64,000 bases of DNA from Brachypterus glaber (lineage: Eukaryota; Arthropoda; Insecta; Coleoptera; Kateretidae), in assembly GCA_958510825.1 (NCBI GenBank), contig OY294046.1:48403794-48467793 (forward strand), given 5' to 3'. This document shows positions 22,518 to 45,100 of this stretch, piece after piece. The notes under the pieces were generated by a model. It worked only from the letters and a program-made list of their open reading frames with translations, made no database searches and was not told where the DNA came from. The stretch's first letter is position 1. The number at the start of each line of letters is the position of its first letter. The position numbers and the translations under genes are program-made.

Positions 22518-23870
22518 ATGTCGCCTAGAGTACTCTCTGTACAAAGTCATGTTGTTTCTGGCTATGTTGGAAATAAAAGTGCTGTTTTTCCATTACAGGT
22601 GAGTCCCGTATATTTAGATTTGCCAAAAAATATCGAAATTTATTTTTTTTAAACCATACAAAAATTATTTTTTTTAGTTATTGGGGTTTGATGTAGACCC
22701 CATCAACTCTGTGCAACTATGCAATCATACTGGGTACAAAAAAACAGCTGGAAAAATTGTCAGTGATACAGATTTAAGGGAACTCACAGAATGTTTAGCA
22801 GATAATGATTTAGACCACTATTCTCACTTATTAACGGGCTATATTGGGTCTTCATCATTTTTATATGAAGTTTCTAAACTTGTGAAACAATTAAGAACAA
22901 AAAACCCAAATATTGTGTATGGTAAGGATACAAAACCACATTTGTCATTACTTGTAATTTAATTTATTTTTATTATCAGTGTGTGACCCAGTTATGGGAG
23001 ATAATGGAAAAATGTATGTTCCTAAAGAATTAATACCCATCTACAAGGATTTCGTCATTCCATTGGCTTCCATCATAACCCCAAATTTATTTGAACTGGA
23101 AATACTAACAGATATGAAAGTTAACAGTATTAATGATATTTGGAGTGCTGTGGATGTTTTGCATAAAAGGGGGTGTCCAATTGTAGTTATTTCTTCTGCA
23201 GTTGTTGAAGATAATCCCAATCTTCTTGTTTTTGCCAGCTCTACATCAGGTAAAACAAATACTCTGTTTAAAAATATCTGCAGCTTCAAATCCATTTTCT
23301 TTTGTCTGAAACATTAATATATTTTAGGTGAAATTAAAAAACAGGTGTTGATGGAGATTCCCAAGTTACCAAATAGTTTTACAGGCACAGGCGATTTGTT
23401 TACATCATTATTTTTAGCTTGGATGCATAAAACTAATAATATTAAAGATTCTTTAGAAAAAACAATAGCTTCTTTACAATCAGTACTTAAAAGGACCTAC
23501 GATAGTATACAAGGTAACATACAGGTCATCCATTGATTTTGTATACATTTGGAAGTAGAATTTACATCTACATAATTTTACTTTTACTAAATATGCTTCA
23601 ACTGGCATTCTAAAAACGGAGTATTTTATACTGATTTCATAAGAAAGTAGGCCAACATGACCATAACAGAATACAAATTCTATTTTAAAGTGTATACAAA
23701 ACAGATGAATGATATGTATACTGATAAATGTGTTGTTTAATTTTTGTATTTATACTTTTTTCTTAGGTAAAGAGGTTACTCCAAAAAATTTGGAACTGAA
23801 ACTTATACAAAGTAAAAGTGATATTGAGGAACCAAATGTTATATTTAAAGCAACAGTAGTTAATAATTAA
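22518..23870 (+). CDS. Pdxk: Pyridoxal kinase (5 exons)
   Basis: Exons 22518-22598, 22678-22921, 22980-23249, 23328-23513 and 23767-23870 join in phase to 294 residues, a little shorter than vertebrate PDXK (about 312). The enzyme phosphorylates pyridoxal, pyridoxine and pyridoxamine with ATP in the cytosol (vitamin B6 salvage). Family features seen: N-terminal [70 protein letters not shown], and the catalytic GTGD of FTGTGDLF (Asp about 221). The C-terminal [15 protein letters not shown] is also typical. The ATG at 22518 is chosen because family homology starts right after it; the in-frame upstream triplet at 22467 is TTG. Introns are short (58-253 bp). Divergent from BubR1. All key residues look intact, so it should be functional. 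Confidence 0.95.
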
Positions 23871-24000
23871 ATCAACTTTTTAACTTTATCAAAGTCTTCC
23901 AAAAAGTTACATTACATTCAATTTTATTGTTATATTATTTTTAATTTATAGCTTTTATTGTATATAGAATGTTATTGTGACCATATAGTATTACTAAAAT

Positions 24001-24006
24001 AATAAA
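24001..24006 (+). terminator. Poly(A) signal AATAAA for pyridoxal kinase
   Basis: Canonical AATAAA 130 bp after the stop codon, followed by a T-rich stretch (TTTTAGCTTTATGTTTTT). It is the first such hexamer on the plus strand after the CDS. Confidence 0.6.
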
Positions 24007-24580
24007 ACAAAGTTTTAGCTTTATGTTTTTTATTCATTAATTAATTTTACAATTACAAAAATAAGATTTATGAAAATAAGTTATAAATAATAATTACAAA
24101 TATACTTAAATTATTAATTACCAAAATAAAGTTATGTATGGTGTCTAAAACAATTTCATAATTTTTTACATTTAAGAAAAGCAACATCACAAAATATAAC
24201 CAGAAATTTTAGAAAAAAATTATTCTAAAATGGGAAATTTAGTTTACCTAAAAAATATATTTTTTAAAACTTAAAAAAGCCACCTTGAAATTAATTATTT
24301 TCTAAAGTAACTGATTTAAGCGGAACTTAATTCAAACCAGCATTTCTAAAATATACATAAGCTGAAAAATATATTTTTTTTTTATATTTTTACAATTATT
24401 TTATTTTACATGATATAATAATGTATTCTAATTTTTTAGATCTCAATCCTAAAGGAACATTTTATAGTTTTATGAGTTTTAATATTTGAAATTAATTTAT
24501 TTATTGATTTATTCAGCACTGTTTCATGAAGAGCCCCAAATAAGTGTAGGCTTGTGCTAATTAATTTTGAGAAGGGAAAT

Positions 24581-25097
24581 AAGTGGCCCATAAGTCACTT
24601 TACCATTTAAAAATTGAATAACTTTTTTGTTTGTCAGTTTTTTTTATTTATTTCTTTTACAATGGAAATGGATTTTTTTTTGAACTATGTATGAAAAATC
24701 AGGTTTTTTAAATGATGCCCATTTTCCGCTTTTTTCACGACTTTTTCCATGGCGGCTCCTAACATTTCTGGCTTAAGCTGTTGAATAGTCCTGGGCTTGT
24801 TGACATATACCCGGTAGCCCTAAAGAAAAAAGTCCGGTGCTGTCAAATCGGGCTATCGTGAAGGAAAACGAAAATCCGAATTTCGCGAAATTATACGTTC
24901 TTCGAAAATCTGCCTTAAAAACTGCATTGACGCTCTGGTGGTAGACATCATTTTAAAAGACCCGATTTTTCATACATAGTTCAAAAAATACCCATATCCT
25001 TTACTCTATATTGTAAAATAAATAAATGAAAAAAATTGACAAACAAAGAAGTTATTCAATTTTTAAATGGTAAAGTGACTTATGGGCCACCCTGTAG
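24581..25097 (-). mobile_element. Deletion derivative of a mariner-like element
   Basis: Inverted arms of about 130 bp (24590-24715 and 24955-25097) share GGCCCATAAGTCACTTTACC and ATTTAAAAATTGAATAAC. Between them the minus strand encodes a remnant resembling the C-terminal end of an insect DDE/D transposase: PDLTAPDFFL, a stop, then GYRVYVNKPRTIQQLKPEML. Residues between GY and RVY appear deleted relative to the usual pattern, and an internal stop occurs, so it is inactive. The right end reads ACAGGGTGGCCCATAAG on the minus strand. Confidence 0.65.
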
Positions 25098-25299
25098 TAG
25101 CAAATATTTTTTTCTATAAATATTTAATAGCTAGAAATAAGTTTTAACTTACGCGTTCTTAACCCCTTTACAGTAAAGTTCTTAATAAGTAGAGCTTTAC
25201 TTCACAGTGCATTGAAAATAAAGTTTTCGTGCCTAAAATGTGCTGAACAATTTTTTATGTTTTTGGGTCGCTGAATCTGAGGTCAGAATTAAAAAGTTA

Positions 25300-25680
25300 G
25301 CGTTCAAAATGGCGGATCCAATTGGCGGATTAGATTTTTTAAAGTTGCTCGGATTTGCTTGAAACTTGTTACTCGGCGGTTTTTGGACCCGCTGAATACG
25401 AATCTAGTGCCAGTTTTCCAAAATTCAAAATGGCGGATCCAATACGGCGGATTAGATATTTTAAAGTTGCGCGGATTTGCTTGAAACTTGGTACAAATCT
25501 GGTGCCAGTTTTCCAAAATTCAAAATACCGGATCCAATATGGCGGATTAAATTCTCCGAGAAACTTTAAAAAATCTAATCCGCCATTTTGCATTTTGTAA
25601 AACTGGCACCAGATTTGTACCAAGTTTCAAGCAAATCCGCGCAACTTTAAAAAAATCTAATCCGCCATTTGAATTTTGGG
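25300..25680. repeat. GGATCC / GCCATTTT repeats, direct and inverted
   Basis: Two direct units (AAAATGGCGGATCCAAT, GCGGATTAGAT, TTTAAAGTTGC, GGATTTGCTTGAAACTTG, TGCCAGTTTTCCAAAATTC) are followed from about 25545 by the same sequence in reverse orientation, making a large hairpin. Shares its core with the array at 4150-4800. Confidence 0.7.
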
Positions 25681-28065
25681 AAACGGGCATCAGATTCGTT
25701 ATCCCGTGGTGTTACAAAATCATGGAAAATAAACTAATGGTAAACTGATAATTTTAGATGCTGCTATAGCGGTCATACGCATTAATGACACGAACTTTTT
25801 TTGCCTCTATAGAAGTCAATCACTGTGAAGTGGTTAATGGTCAAAAATTGATAAGTGTTTTTTTTTGTCACTCATATTGAATTATTATACCTAATCAATG
25901 CTCATAATTTAACAAACAAAACTAACATTTTTATTTACTATAGGCTTCCACACGGTAAGAAAGCTCCGACGAAAGGGGGGGTATCACGCGCGCTCTCTTC
26001 TTTACGCCATAAGAGGCGTGCGTGCAAGTGAGAGGTTACACTTTCGTAACATATTTCCCATAGCCACACATCCAACAATAAAGGGTTAAATTAAAAATAT
26101 AAAACTCAAAAACAAAATTTGGACTTTTTATAATTTATGAAACATGTGCCCCTTAAAAATTTCTTGGGGCCACTTGAAAAAACACCAATTAAGATTTGAA
26201 TTTATATTCAGGGTAACTTTTTAAATGGCTCTAACTTTTGTGTTTGAAGAATGTCATGTATTTCTTTGAGAAAAGATTTCTCAGAAAATAATCTATCTGA
26301 TTATAGTCGAATTCTAAAACCTGCAATTTCAGTTTTTTTAGAAAAAATCACCCACTTTTATTAAATAGAACACTCTGTAAATTCAAGTCCTGCTGAATCA
26401 AGATGACTTAAAAGTTATATTGTGTAAAGAATTTATTTTTATTTTATTTATTTTATTTATTTACCAGTAGATAAATATGAAAAATTTATAAATAAATAAA
26501 TAAAATATTTAGGTATTAAATACCTGGTATTTTATTCTAAGATGAAACATTTAATTCTTCAAATAAAATATGTGCTGCACCATTAAAAAAAAAACCTGTA
26601 TGTGTATGTTATACACAATAAAAATTTAATACTAACATGTACTACTGAGATTTTTTTCATTGAACACCATAAGACTTAAGTGCACATATAATGTTTAAAT
26701 AATAATAATGTTTAAGTGCACATATAATGTTTAAATTTAAAAAGTCAATACTAATAGTAATAAATCCGAATCCAGCAATATTTTAAATAATTATATACTA
26801 ATTTATAAAATAATTTGAAAAATAGACACAATTTTTTGTCAAAATGAATTCCATGGATTATAAATATTTTTTTGCAAACATTTACCCTTGTTAATTATTT
26901 TTTTATGGTTCATAACATTATTATATACAAATTAAAAAAATAAAATATAAAAAGGAATTTATAGATTTATTTAGATTTTCTGGGTTTGAATTACGATACT
27001 GGCAAATATTTGATATAATAAAAACAAAATATTTTATAAATATTAATAATATTATGAATTAAATAGGTCAAAAAGGATAAAACTTTATGCGTTTCTAATA
27101 TAACAAAATTAGAAGGTGTCCCAAATTAAGTTGGAGAAAATTTAAATTTAGAATGATTTTCAATATTAAAAAACTGAATTTTAGCAAAACTTTTTTTAGT
27201 ATTGCGCAATGACTTATCAACGATTCAAACTATGCAGTGCATGTCTTAATTCTTACTTTACTAACTTACTAACTTTTGATATCAGCTTAAAATTAGAAAC
27301 ACGTAAATAACATAACCCAAATATTTTTGTTTGTAAATATTTTATATGTTTGAGGTACAGGTAAAGTTACTGTTTACTCTATTTTTAATATTTATAGCAA
27401 TATAAATAAAGTGGTGTAAGGTTACTTATTGTCCCTAAAGATGTTTTAGTCTTACATTTAAACTATTCTAGCTTATATTGTAGTTAAAAGGTATTGCAAT
27501 ATATTGTTCAAAAATTTCAGTTAGGAGGTATTGCATGTTCATGAACGATATTTAATTTTTTGTTAAAAAAAAAAGATTTTTTTTTGTTTTTTTTTTTCTG
27601 AAATTTTCATTAATATCATTATTATTAGTTAAAAAGTATAATTTACATTTATTTATAATTACACAAAAATTGTTTGATTTTTCCCATTTTTAACACTTTT
27701 TTAACCCCTCAATAAAATTTAGAAAAAAATATGTGTCACACGACCCCGATATCCATTAAAAAAATCTCCCGCTTCTCCTCTCCCTCTAATGTGCCCCCTA
27801 TATTAAATATATACCAAAAAATTATTTGGCTTATATTATTTGAGTGTTCCAAATGTCAAGTCGATATCTTAAGCCGTTAAAAAGCTAAAGAGGTGGACTT
27901 TTGAAATGCACGGTAGACTGTGCCATGAACGTAGAGACTGTGCTACTTATTGCAACATTTATTAACTGCCGAATTTGAAGGCTTGGACTTTTTCTACACC
28001 AAGCGTTTACATGTAATTGTACCGATGTCAAAAATGGTACTAAAAAAAACAGTATTTAAATACGG
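25681..28065. other. Intergenic AT-rich DNA, no gene
   Basis: Between the convergent pyridoxal kinase and FAM76 genes. Only poly(A/T) tracts and low-complexity sequence are visible. A direct repeat of GTTTAAGTGCACATATAATG occurs near 26680-26730. A plus ORF at 27950-28267 shows no family pattern and runs through the MITE at 28070. Confidence 0.45.
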
Positions 28066-28069
28066 AGTA

Positions 28070-28202
28070 CCGTCAAGTGAGGTGATTTCAGACACTTTTT
28101 CGCAAAACTCTCTGAACCAAAGAACGTGTGCACTAGTTCAGAGAGTTTTGCGAAAAGATGTCCAAAGTCACCCACACCCTCCGAAGTCACCCCACTTGAC
28201 GG
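28070..28202. mobile_element. MITE, 133 bp, TA target duplication
   Basis: The terminal repeats CCGTCAAGTGAGGTG (left) and CACCCCACTTGACGG (right) are flanked by TA on both sides. An inner stem, TCGCAAAACTCTCTGAACC and its complement, makes most of the element fold back. Tc1/mariner-type target, non-coding. Confidence 0.75.
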
Positions 28203-28495
28203 TATTTCTGTTAGGATTCAAGTTAAAATATTTATTGTTTCATAATTTTAAACGCAGTAATTCATAAGAAAATTAATTCTAAACAATAAAATTAGTTTGT
28301 TCCTAGGAAATGCATTTTTTGTGCCTATTTTTTCAAATACAATTAACTACTTAATGGTAAATATGTAATAGGAAGAAGCTATTGTTTTTTTTTTAATTTT
28401 TATATATATTTTTTAAACCAACCATAAATTATGTCAGAAAATATAAAGAGAATGGTTTTAATTTTTGGAAACGATAGTTTCTGGATAAACCAGTA

Positions 28496-28709
28496 ACTAT
28501 GGTCTGATTTTTCAAGCAAGATAGTAAATTAAAAATCGCACAGTAAATATTTTTACAACAGGTTTAAATAGTATATGTTTGTGTATAGAATATAGTTGTT
28601 TTGTAAAATAAACTACGCAGTATATTCGCACACCAAATATTCGAATGTTTGAAAATATTCACTGTGTGATTTTTTATTTACTATCTTGCTTGAAAAAACA
28701 GACCATAGT
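28496..28709. mobile_element. MITE of about 214 bp, ACTATGGTCTG ends
   Basis: ACTATGGTCTGATTTTTCAA and GCAAGATAGTAAAT at the left pair with their complements at 28660-28709. The arms are about 60 bp around an unpaired core of about 90 bp. Non-coding. Confidence 0.7.
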
Positions 28710-28801
28710 CTATACATTTTTTTAATGACTGTATAACCCAATCTGGCAACCCAGACATCAATAAAGCATTTATATTTCAATTAATGCAACTAATACGTAT
28801 A

Positions 28802-30130
28802 CCGTGCGAATCACGTAAAACATACCGGTCGAGTTTCAGTCTATGGACACCCCCTAAAATTAGGTTGTTTTCAATCCGATCAAATCAATTTTCCGGTTTC
28901 GTCAGAAACTAAGTTATTTATTTTTTAATAACCCCTGTATTTTTGCATTGTTGAAACCAGAAAACAAATTAACATTAAAAAAAATCATTTAAAAGCTTTT
29001 ATTTATTTATTTAGTAGATTTTTTTTACTTTATTTTTTATTTAACATACAAGACTTATTTTTGTATAAAGAAAATCTAATTTATTTGCTAAATGAGGAAA
29101 AAATACAAATTTTATGTAAAAACCAAAACTTGATAATTTTCTTGTACTTTAAAGTTTTTAAAACGGGTTTTCCAGGAAGGAAAACTTTTCCTTCATAACT
29201 TATTTTTTTTCAAATGGCAACCCCCTTGGATACTCTTAACTTTTTGGTGCGCTATTGCAAGGGCTACAAAATGGCGTACTTATTTTCTTTCACTTCCGTT
29301 TTTTTTTTAACCCACAATCACGAATTAACAATAAAAATCTAGTATAGTGTTACTAGTTTATTAAAGAGAACAGAAAACAAGTTTAAAAATTTACTTTAAG
29401 AAAAAAAAAATAAAAAAAGTTAAAAAAAGTTTATATTTTAAAAACACATAAAAATCTGAATGGTATTCTTTATAAAATATATTTAAATATCTTATATTAG
29501 GGAAAAAATAAATTTCGATTAAAATAAACAAAATTTATTAAAAATCATAAAATACTCTTCTTTGTATAAGTTGCATGGAAATATTTGTCCCATGAAATTG
29601 TAATTTGTAGTTTTTTGCACAAATATATTTTAAAGAGACACTAGAAAACTTATCCATTTTAGGGGGTGTCTATGGACTAAAACTCACCCGGTATAACTTT
29701 TTTCTAAGTTTTAGACGACTCTGTTTTATAATTGTATAAAAAATTAGTGTATCTGTCGATTTGGAAACACACGAAGCATTTATGAAAAAAAGTTTTAACC
29801 CCCTTTGACCTCAAGGACTTTGGATTAGGAACCCATTTTCCAAGTTTGAAATATTTATCTCAAATCGTTCTGGAGTTATCGTGGCTAATTTCCCGGACGG
29901 ACATGTTTTTTCGCGGAAACAATATTTTTTGCATATAAACCGTCAAGAAACGTAAAAAAGCAATTTAAAGTTAAAATTTTTTAGCCAACGTACGAAAATT
30001 GAAGAATATGGCGATTAAAATACATTTAAAAATCTGTGCTGCACAGAGAATCACTTTCTGAATCTCTTGAATATAAAAGCTCAAAATATAAACGTAAAAA
30101 AACTGATTTGTTTTACGTGAACCACGCGGT
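28802..30130. mobile_element. Outer TIR element (1.3 kb, TA flanks) hosting another element
   Basis: The termini CCGTGCGAATCACGTAAAAC and its counterpart GTTTTACGTGAACCACGCGG are inverted and each is flanked by TA. The interior contains the complete 867-bp element at 28825-29691. Non-coding. Tc1/mariner-like by target site only. Confidence 0.65.
28825..29691. mobile_element. Inner TIR element, 867 bp, TA flanks
   Basis: The termini CCGGTCGAGTTTCAGTC and TATGGACACCCCCTAAAAT pair with ATTTTAGGGGGTGTC and ATGGACTAAAACTCACCCGG. TA on both sides. It inserted 23 bp from the left end of the outer element, so it is the younger of the two. Confidence 0.7.
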
Positions 30131-30278
30131 ATTTTTCGCATGTTTAAAATTTAAATGATTACGAGACACAAGATTTAATACAAAAAGTTTTAAATTTGGT
30201 GTCCTTAAAGATAAAATATATCGCTGTTTTCATGTCAATATCCATAAAAAATTCCTGCTACTAAAAAATAACACTACC

Positions 30279-30365
30279 CTATACTGCCGCGCTAAGCTGA
30301 AAGGTCCTATCTACATAGGTTTAACATACACAGATAGGACCTTTCAGCTTAGAAAGGCAGTATAG
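30279..30365. mobile_element. Foldback MITE, 87 bp
   Basis: CTATACTGCC and GCTAAGCTGAAAGGTCCTAT on the left, with complements on the right, form a stem of about 34 bp around a loop of about 20 bp. Confidence 0.75.
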
Positions 30366-30391
30366 GCCTGGGCATATTCTGTTGTCTACAG

Positions 30392-30521
30392 ACAAGATGT
30401 CGTATCTACAAAAAAACAACGAATTTTCGGTTCTATTCATTTCTGGAAATCTGTTATTAAACAAGAATCCCAAAAAGAACAGAGCCGAAAATCAGTTTTT
30501 TTTGTAGATACGATATCTTGT
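30392..30521. mobile_element. Foldback MITE, about 130 bp
   Basis: ACAAGATGTCGTATCTACAA and GAATTTTCGGTTCT pair with AGAGCCGAAAATC and TTGTAGATACGATATCTTGT. It lies only 26 bp from the previous foldback. Confidence 0.7.
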
Positions 30522-30558
30522 ATTGTTTATATAAAAATAAATTATTTTTGAAAAACCA

Positions 30559-30594
30559 AAATCCTATTTTGGCCGAGGCCAAAAATAGGATTTA
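30559..30594. repeat. Short perfect hairpin
   Basis: AAATCCTATTTTGGCC and GGCCAAAAATAGGATTT form a stem of about 15 bp around a central GAG. Position and strand of use are unknown. Confidence 0.5.
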
Positions 30595-30599
30595 AGAAA

Positions 30600-31410
30600 A
30601 AATATAAATGTAATGGAAAAAAATAAATATTGTTTTTACCAAGAGCCATCATAAAATTATATGGACTTGAGCCTTTTCTTAGATAATATTGACCTGAAAC
30701 CCACGATATGCACTGTGCCTTTTTTTTAAACTAAACAGAGAAAATAAGACAAATAGTAGCCGACGTGCGGACATTTTCTTTTGCCAGTATTGCACGTAGT
30801 CTTTTCTTCTCCGTCTAGCAAAAAAAAACGCGTAAACAGGGTTTTTTCTTTTTTAATAAAACAGCAGCTCTAATTTTTTATTTAAACAATGACACACATG
30901 CTTTTCTGAGAAAAGTTTTATCTGTGTCGGTCCCGATTTTCCAGAATATCAGACTTTATTTTTAAATGACAATCATTTCCATCGCATAAGGTGTCCCTGT
31001 TGGTCGCAAGACTTAGTGTCATCTGTGTTACACTCTATACGACCACTGGCCGGGGACTTGCGAGCTATGACTAATCATTTGTCATCTTTTTTAGCTTTTG
31101 TCATAGATGCACTGCCATGCGCGGTGTTATAGAGTGGGGACAGCTGACTCTTGGCACGAGCGCCAGAAGCGCAAAACGGTTGGTTAGTAGGTTAGTTAGG
31201 CAAAAAGGTAGTTATTTAATAGATTTTTTTAAACGAGACACATTTCTAATCAATTCTAATAAAAAAAAAATAGAACTGCTTTACCATTAAAAAAATAATC
31301 CCGTTCAAATTAATATGCAATAATATTCATATAATGCTTACCATGTAAAATATATCACATGTAACAATAACTGAAAATAAATATCATCACTTGTTCCCAA
31401 AACATGATAT
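30600..31410. other. FAM76 3' flank, no further gene
   Basis: Contains the likely 3' UTR of FAM76 (minus strand, below 31411) and a moderately GC-richer patch at 31000-31170. I saw no exon, RNA gene or clear transposon end. Confidence 0.35.
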
Positions 31411-41584
<10,174 letters not shown>

Positions 41585-42100
41585 CTTGGTAATCACAATA
41601 TTTCGAAATTAATCAAAAAGCGTTTCACCGATACTCGACAGACAAAAACGCCAAACTATCACTAAACAATTCCAAGTTCGGCAACTAGATGGCTCTTTAC
41701 CAAAACAGTCGCTATCTAGCGGTATTTTGTTGAACCTGCAAGACTTTGATTTTAGACCGCTGTAACTGAAAGCATTTAATTTCTCACCGTTAGATGGTGC
41801 GACATTTGTAAACTGTGTGCCACCATCTAACGGTAGTATTGGAAACTTAACCATTGTTTCAGAGTAATGCCGCTAGATAGCGCCATACGGAGGCGGTCCT
41901 TTTAAACGGGTTAGTCCATCTAGGGTGGAGCATATATTTTTTTAAGCGGAAATAGCTTACAGAAAGTGACCGGAGGATCCATGAGCAGCCAAGGCCATAC
42001 AGACTGAATAGAGAGAGAGATAGAGGGAAGTGAAAATAAACAAAGGAAAATAATTTATCAGATAATTTTAATTAAAAAAAAATAAAAAATACATGGCATT
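41585..42100. promoter_or_regulatory. FAM76 5' flank with six TAGATGG/CATCTA-type motifs
   Basis: This 516-bp gap between the FAM76 start and the SMG8 stop contains ACTAGATGGCT (41684), CGCTATCTAGCGG (41710), CACCGTTAGATGGTGCG (41785), CACCATCTAACGGT (41821), CCGCTAGATAGCGCC (41870) and CCATCTAGGGTGG (41916). Several pair as inverted repeats, for example 41787-41800 with 41821-41834. The FAM76 promoter and the SMG8 3' UTR end must lie here. Whether the motifs bind a protein or are repeat-derived cannot be told. Confidence 0.5.
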
Positions 42101-45100
42101 TTAGTCTATTTCCGTTACCCCAAACACACCTTGCAATAGTTTTGCAGAAGGATTTTGAAGGTAGTGGTCTTTGTCTGCCACATAAACATAAGGTAATCTC
42201 ATTACCCAATATGCGGACTGACTAAGTTTGGTCACTCCTTGATTTGTTGGTATAAATACTGGGCCATCAGTAGCTGGTTGAATCTAAAAAAATCCACAGT
42301 TGCATATGTTAAAAAATTTCAAAAAAAATGAAAAAGTTTTTACCTCCTTACGCCCACCCCAATATAGTAAAAATAATCTTAACTGAGAACTTTAGACCGG
42401 CAAACAAAGTTCTAAATTAAGTCTTTAGCTTAAAGCGTTCTTGAGTTACCCACGTACCAACATACAGATTTTTTTTTTCGCGGAAATCAGCTATTTTACA
42501 TAAAGCATCGAGAACGAGAAACCTAAAAAAATTATCTTTTTTGCGAGAATGTGGGTGCGGTGAAAAGTCCATTCTCACCTAATTTTAATAGAAGTAAGAA
42601 GCATACCTTAGGATTTAAAGTGCAGTATACTGGCGCCTTTGGAGTAACCACATGCAGCCTCATCAGCTGCGCATACTTCCCAGCTCTACAAGCACAAGGA
42701 TAATACAACGGCATGTCCGAATCTGCGATTTTCTGCCCCGTATCCTTTACCAAACTCCCGGGGGTCGCCTTTAGGACTTTATCAGGTGCTGCCAACATAA
42801 ATCTATGCCCAGAAGAACATTCATATTCTACGCCTATGAAAACTTTAACGGTGAATTGAGGTTGGCTACTGGGTTGCCTACCTCTCCTCCCTCTTGCTGG
42901 AAACTTACTGATACTTGAATAAGTAATAGATTTCGCTTTGGAATAAACTGTTACATCCCATGGGAGAAGATAGTTTGTAGAACTCAAAAAACCTGGGTGA
43001 TAAGATTCAGATAAACCCAAATTATGACTGTATAATGATGAAGCACCGAGACAAACTAAGGACCAGCTGCAATAAACAGGTAAAAGTCCTGGCGGAGAAC
43101 TCAGAGTCAACATTCCTGGGAGATATTCAGTAGTACTAGGTTGCCTAACTAAAACCCTGTCATTTTCTTCATTATATTCTTCACTAGGGTTTGAAATAAC
43201 GGATAAAATATCTTCGCTATCCAAAGTAGCGGCCTTGTATTCCTTGATTGAAGGTTCAAAAACGGGGAAATGGATTCGTTCCAGTTTTGAACATTGACAT
43301 TCTTTGCTGAGGAGATGGTAGAAAAGGTAGTTGGCTTGTTTTGTGCTGTATGGGTCATCCCTTTGGCCAATTTTTCTTCCACAGTCGCAAAGAGCTGAAA
43401 ATAATAATTACACTGCTCTACAAAGATTTTTTTTTATTCGTCGGGGAGATTTTAGTTGCGTCTGGCTACATTTGATGCGCTGATTTCGGAACCTTTTTCC
43501 GTTTTTCTCGATCAGCTCGTTTTTTTGAGCAAAAAGAACACTGTGCGCTATACAGTGTTTTTTTTTTGCCTATAGTTAGTAGTAAAAAAAGTTAAGCTCT
43601 AATTAATTTCTTTTTTTGCGGTGAATTGGTACTCTATTAATAGGGTTCTAACCCATAAAAAGCGGATTTCAAATATCTTTATTCGTTTCCCAGGTAGCAA
43701 GGGATGTTATGTTACAAGAAATTAACATCACTTTTGGGTGTATTTTTAAACTGAATCATAACATCACATAATATTGAAAAATAACATGTATTTAACATCA
43801 CATACAACGTAACACGTGAGACGTGACAACTATGTTATTTAATAACAAATATTTAGCAACGCTGTGAATATATCGCATGTCATATATTAACGTGGCTTTC
43901 ACGTGAATGTCATGTTATTTTACTTCTCACCGACGTTCGAAGCAAAAAAATCGATATAAGATGATGTTGATAGAGTAAATTATTATAAGGAAATTGTATA
44001 CACATTATACGATTTCCAATGGATAAGGGGCTCTGCCGGGCTTCTAAAGACCACCGACACGGATTAAAGGAATATATTCTGCAATTTCGTTTTAGAAACT
44101 ATCTGTTTCAATCTGTGATTGTTTCAATTACTGATTGATTTTAAATCCGATTTTTTTATAGGGTTATAGCGTTTTTAATGGTTTTATTTAGAAAAAGCTA
44201 ATATCCTAGGATATTATTTAAATATTAAAGTACTAGTAACGGCATCCATAAGATATTAGATATAACAGCGCCGGAATGTGGATTTATGATGTGACAAACA
44301 CGTTATTTTTGGGATGTCATTGTGTGATGTTATTAGGGGCGGACTTAGGACATCCCCACCATGCTACATTCTTGTTAAATGTGTCTACAATCTTAACATC
44401 ACATGTCACATATTAACGTGGCTTTCACGTGAATGTCATGTTATTTTGCTACCTGGGTTGTTTTTAATAGGCTTCTAAATTCAAAAAATTAGTTTTTTTC
44501 GCATTTTTTCGATATATTTTGATGAAAATTTTATATAAATACTAAAGATACGGCTCTAATTTTTATACGCAATACTAACACATATGTGCGGTTTATAAAA
44601 ATAAAGAAAGTTTTATATTTAATCCAGTGACAGAGATTTTACCGGGGGTAATCGAAAAACGAAAAAAAAAACTAAAATATTAGTGTATTTTATTTATTTT
44701 TAGAAGATCAACGCAATAAGTTAAATTTATTATGAAAAAAGCAAAACGAAAAAAAAAATCTCCTTGCTTTAAAACACCAAAATAACATTAAATAATTCAT
44801 AATATTGTTGTTCTGCTTTCAATAACTCTCCGTAAAATCTCCGCTACTGGATTCAATCTAAAACCTTTGTTATTTTTACAAACCACACATGTGTGTTAGT
44901 GTTGCTAATAAAAATCAGAGCCATATCTTTAGTATTAATACAAAATTTTCATGAAAATACAGAGAGAAAAAACGAAAAAAATTGATTTTTTGGATTTAAA
45001 TAAAAAACAAACGAAAAAAGATATTTGAAATCCGCTTTTTGTGTTAGAGCCCTATTAATTGACATTGGTTCTCAATTAATAGAGCTCTAACACAATAAAG

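Noticed and set aside
27950..28267. Plus-strand ORF of 105 codons
   Set aside because: Its second half is the MITE at 28070-28202 and no known domain is visible.
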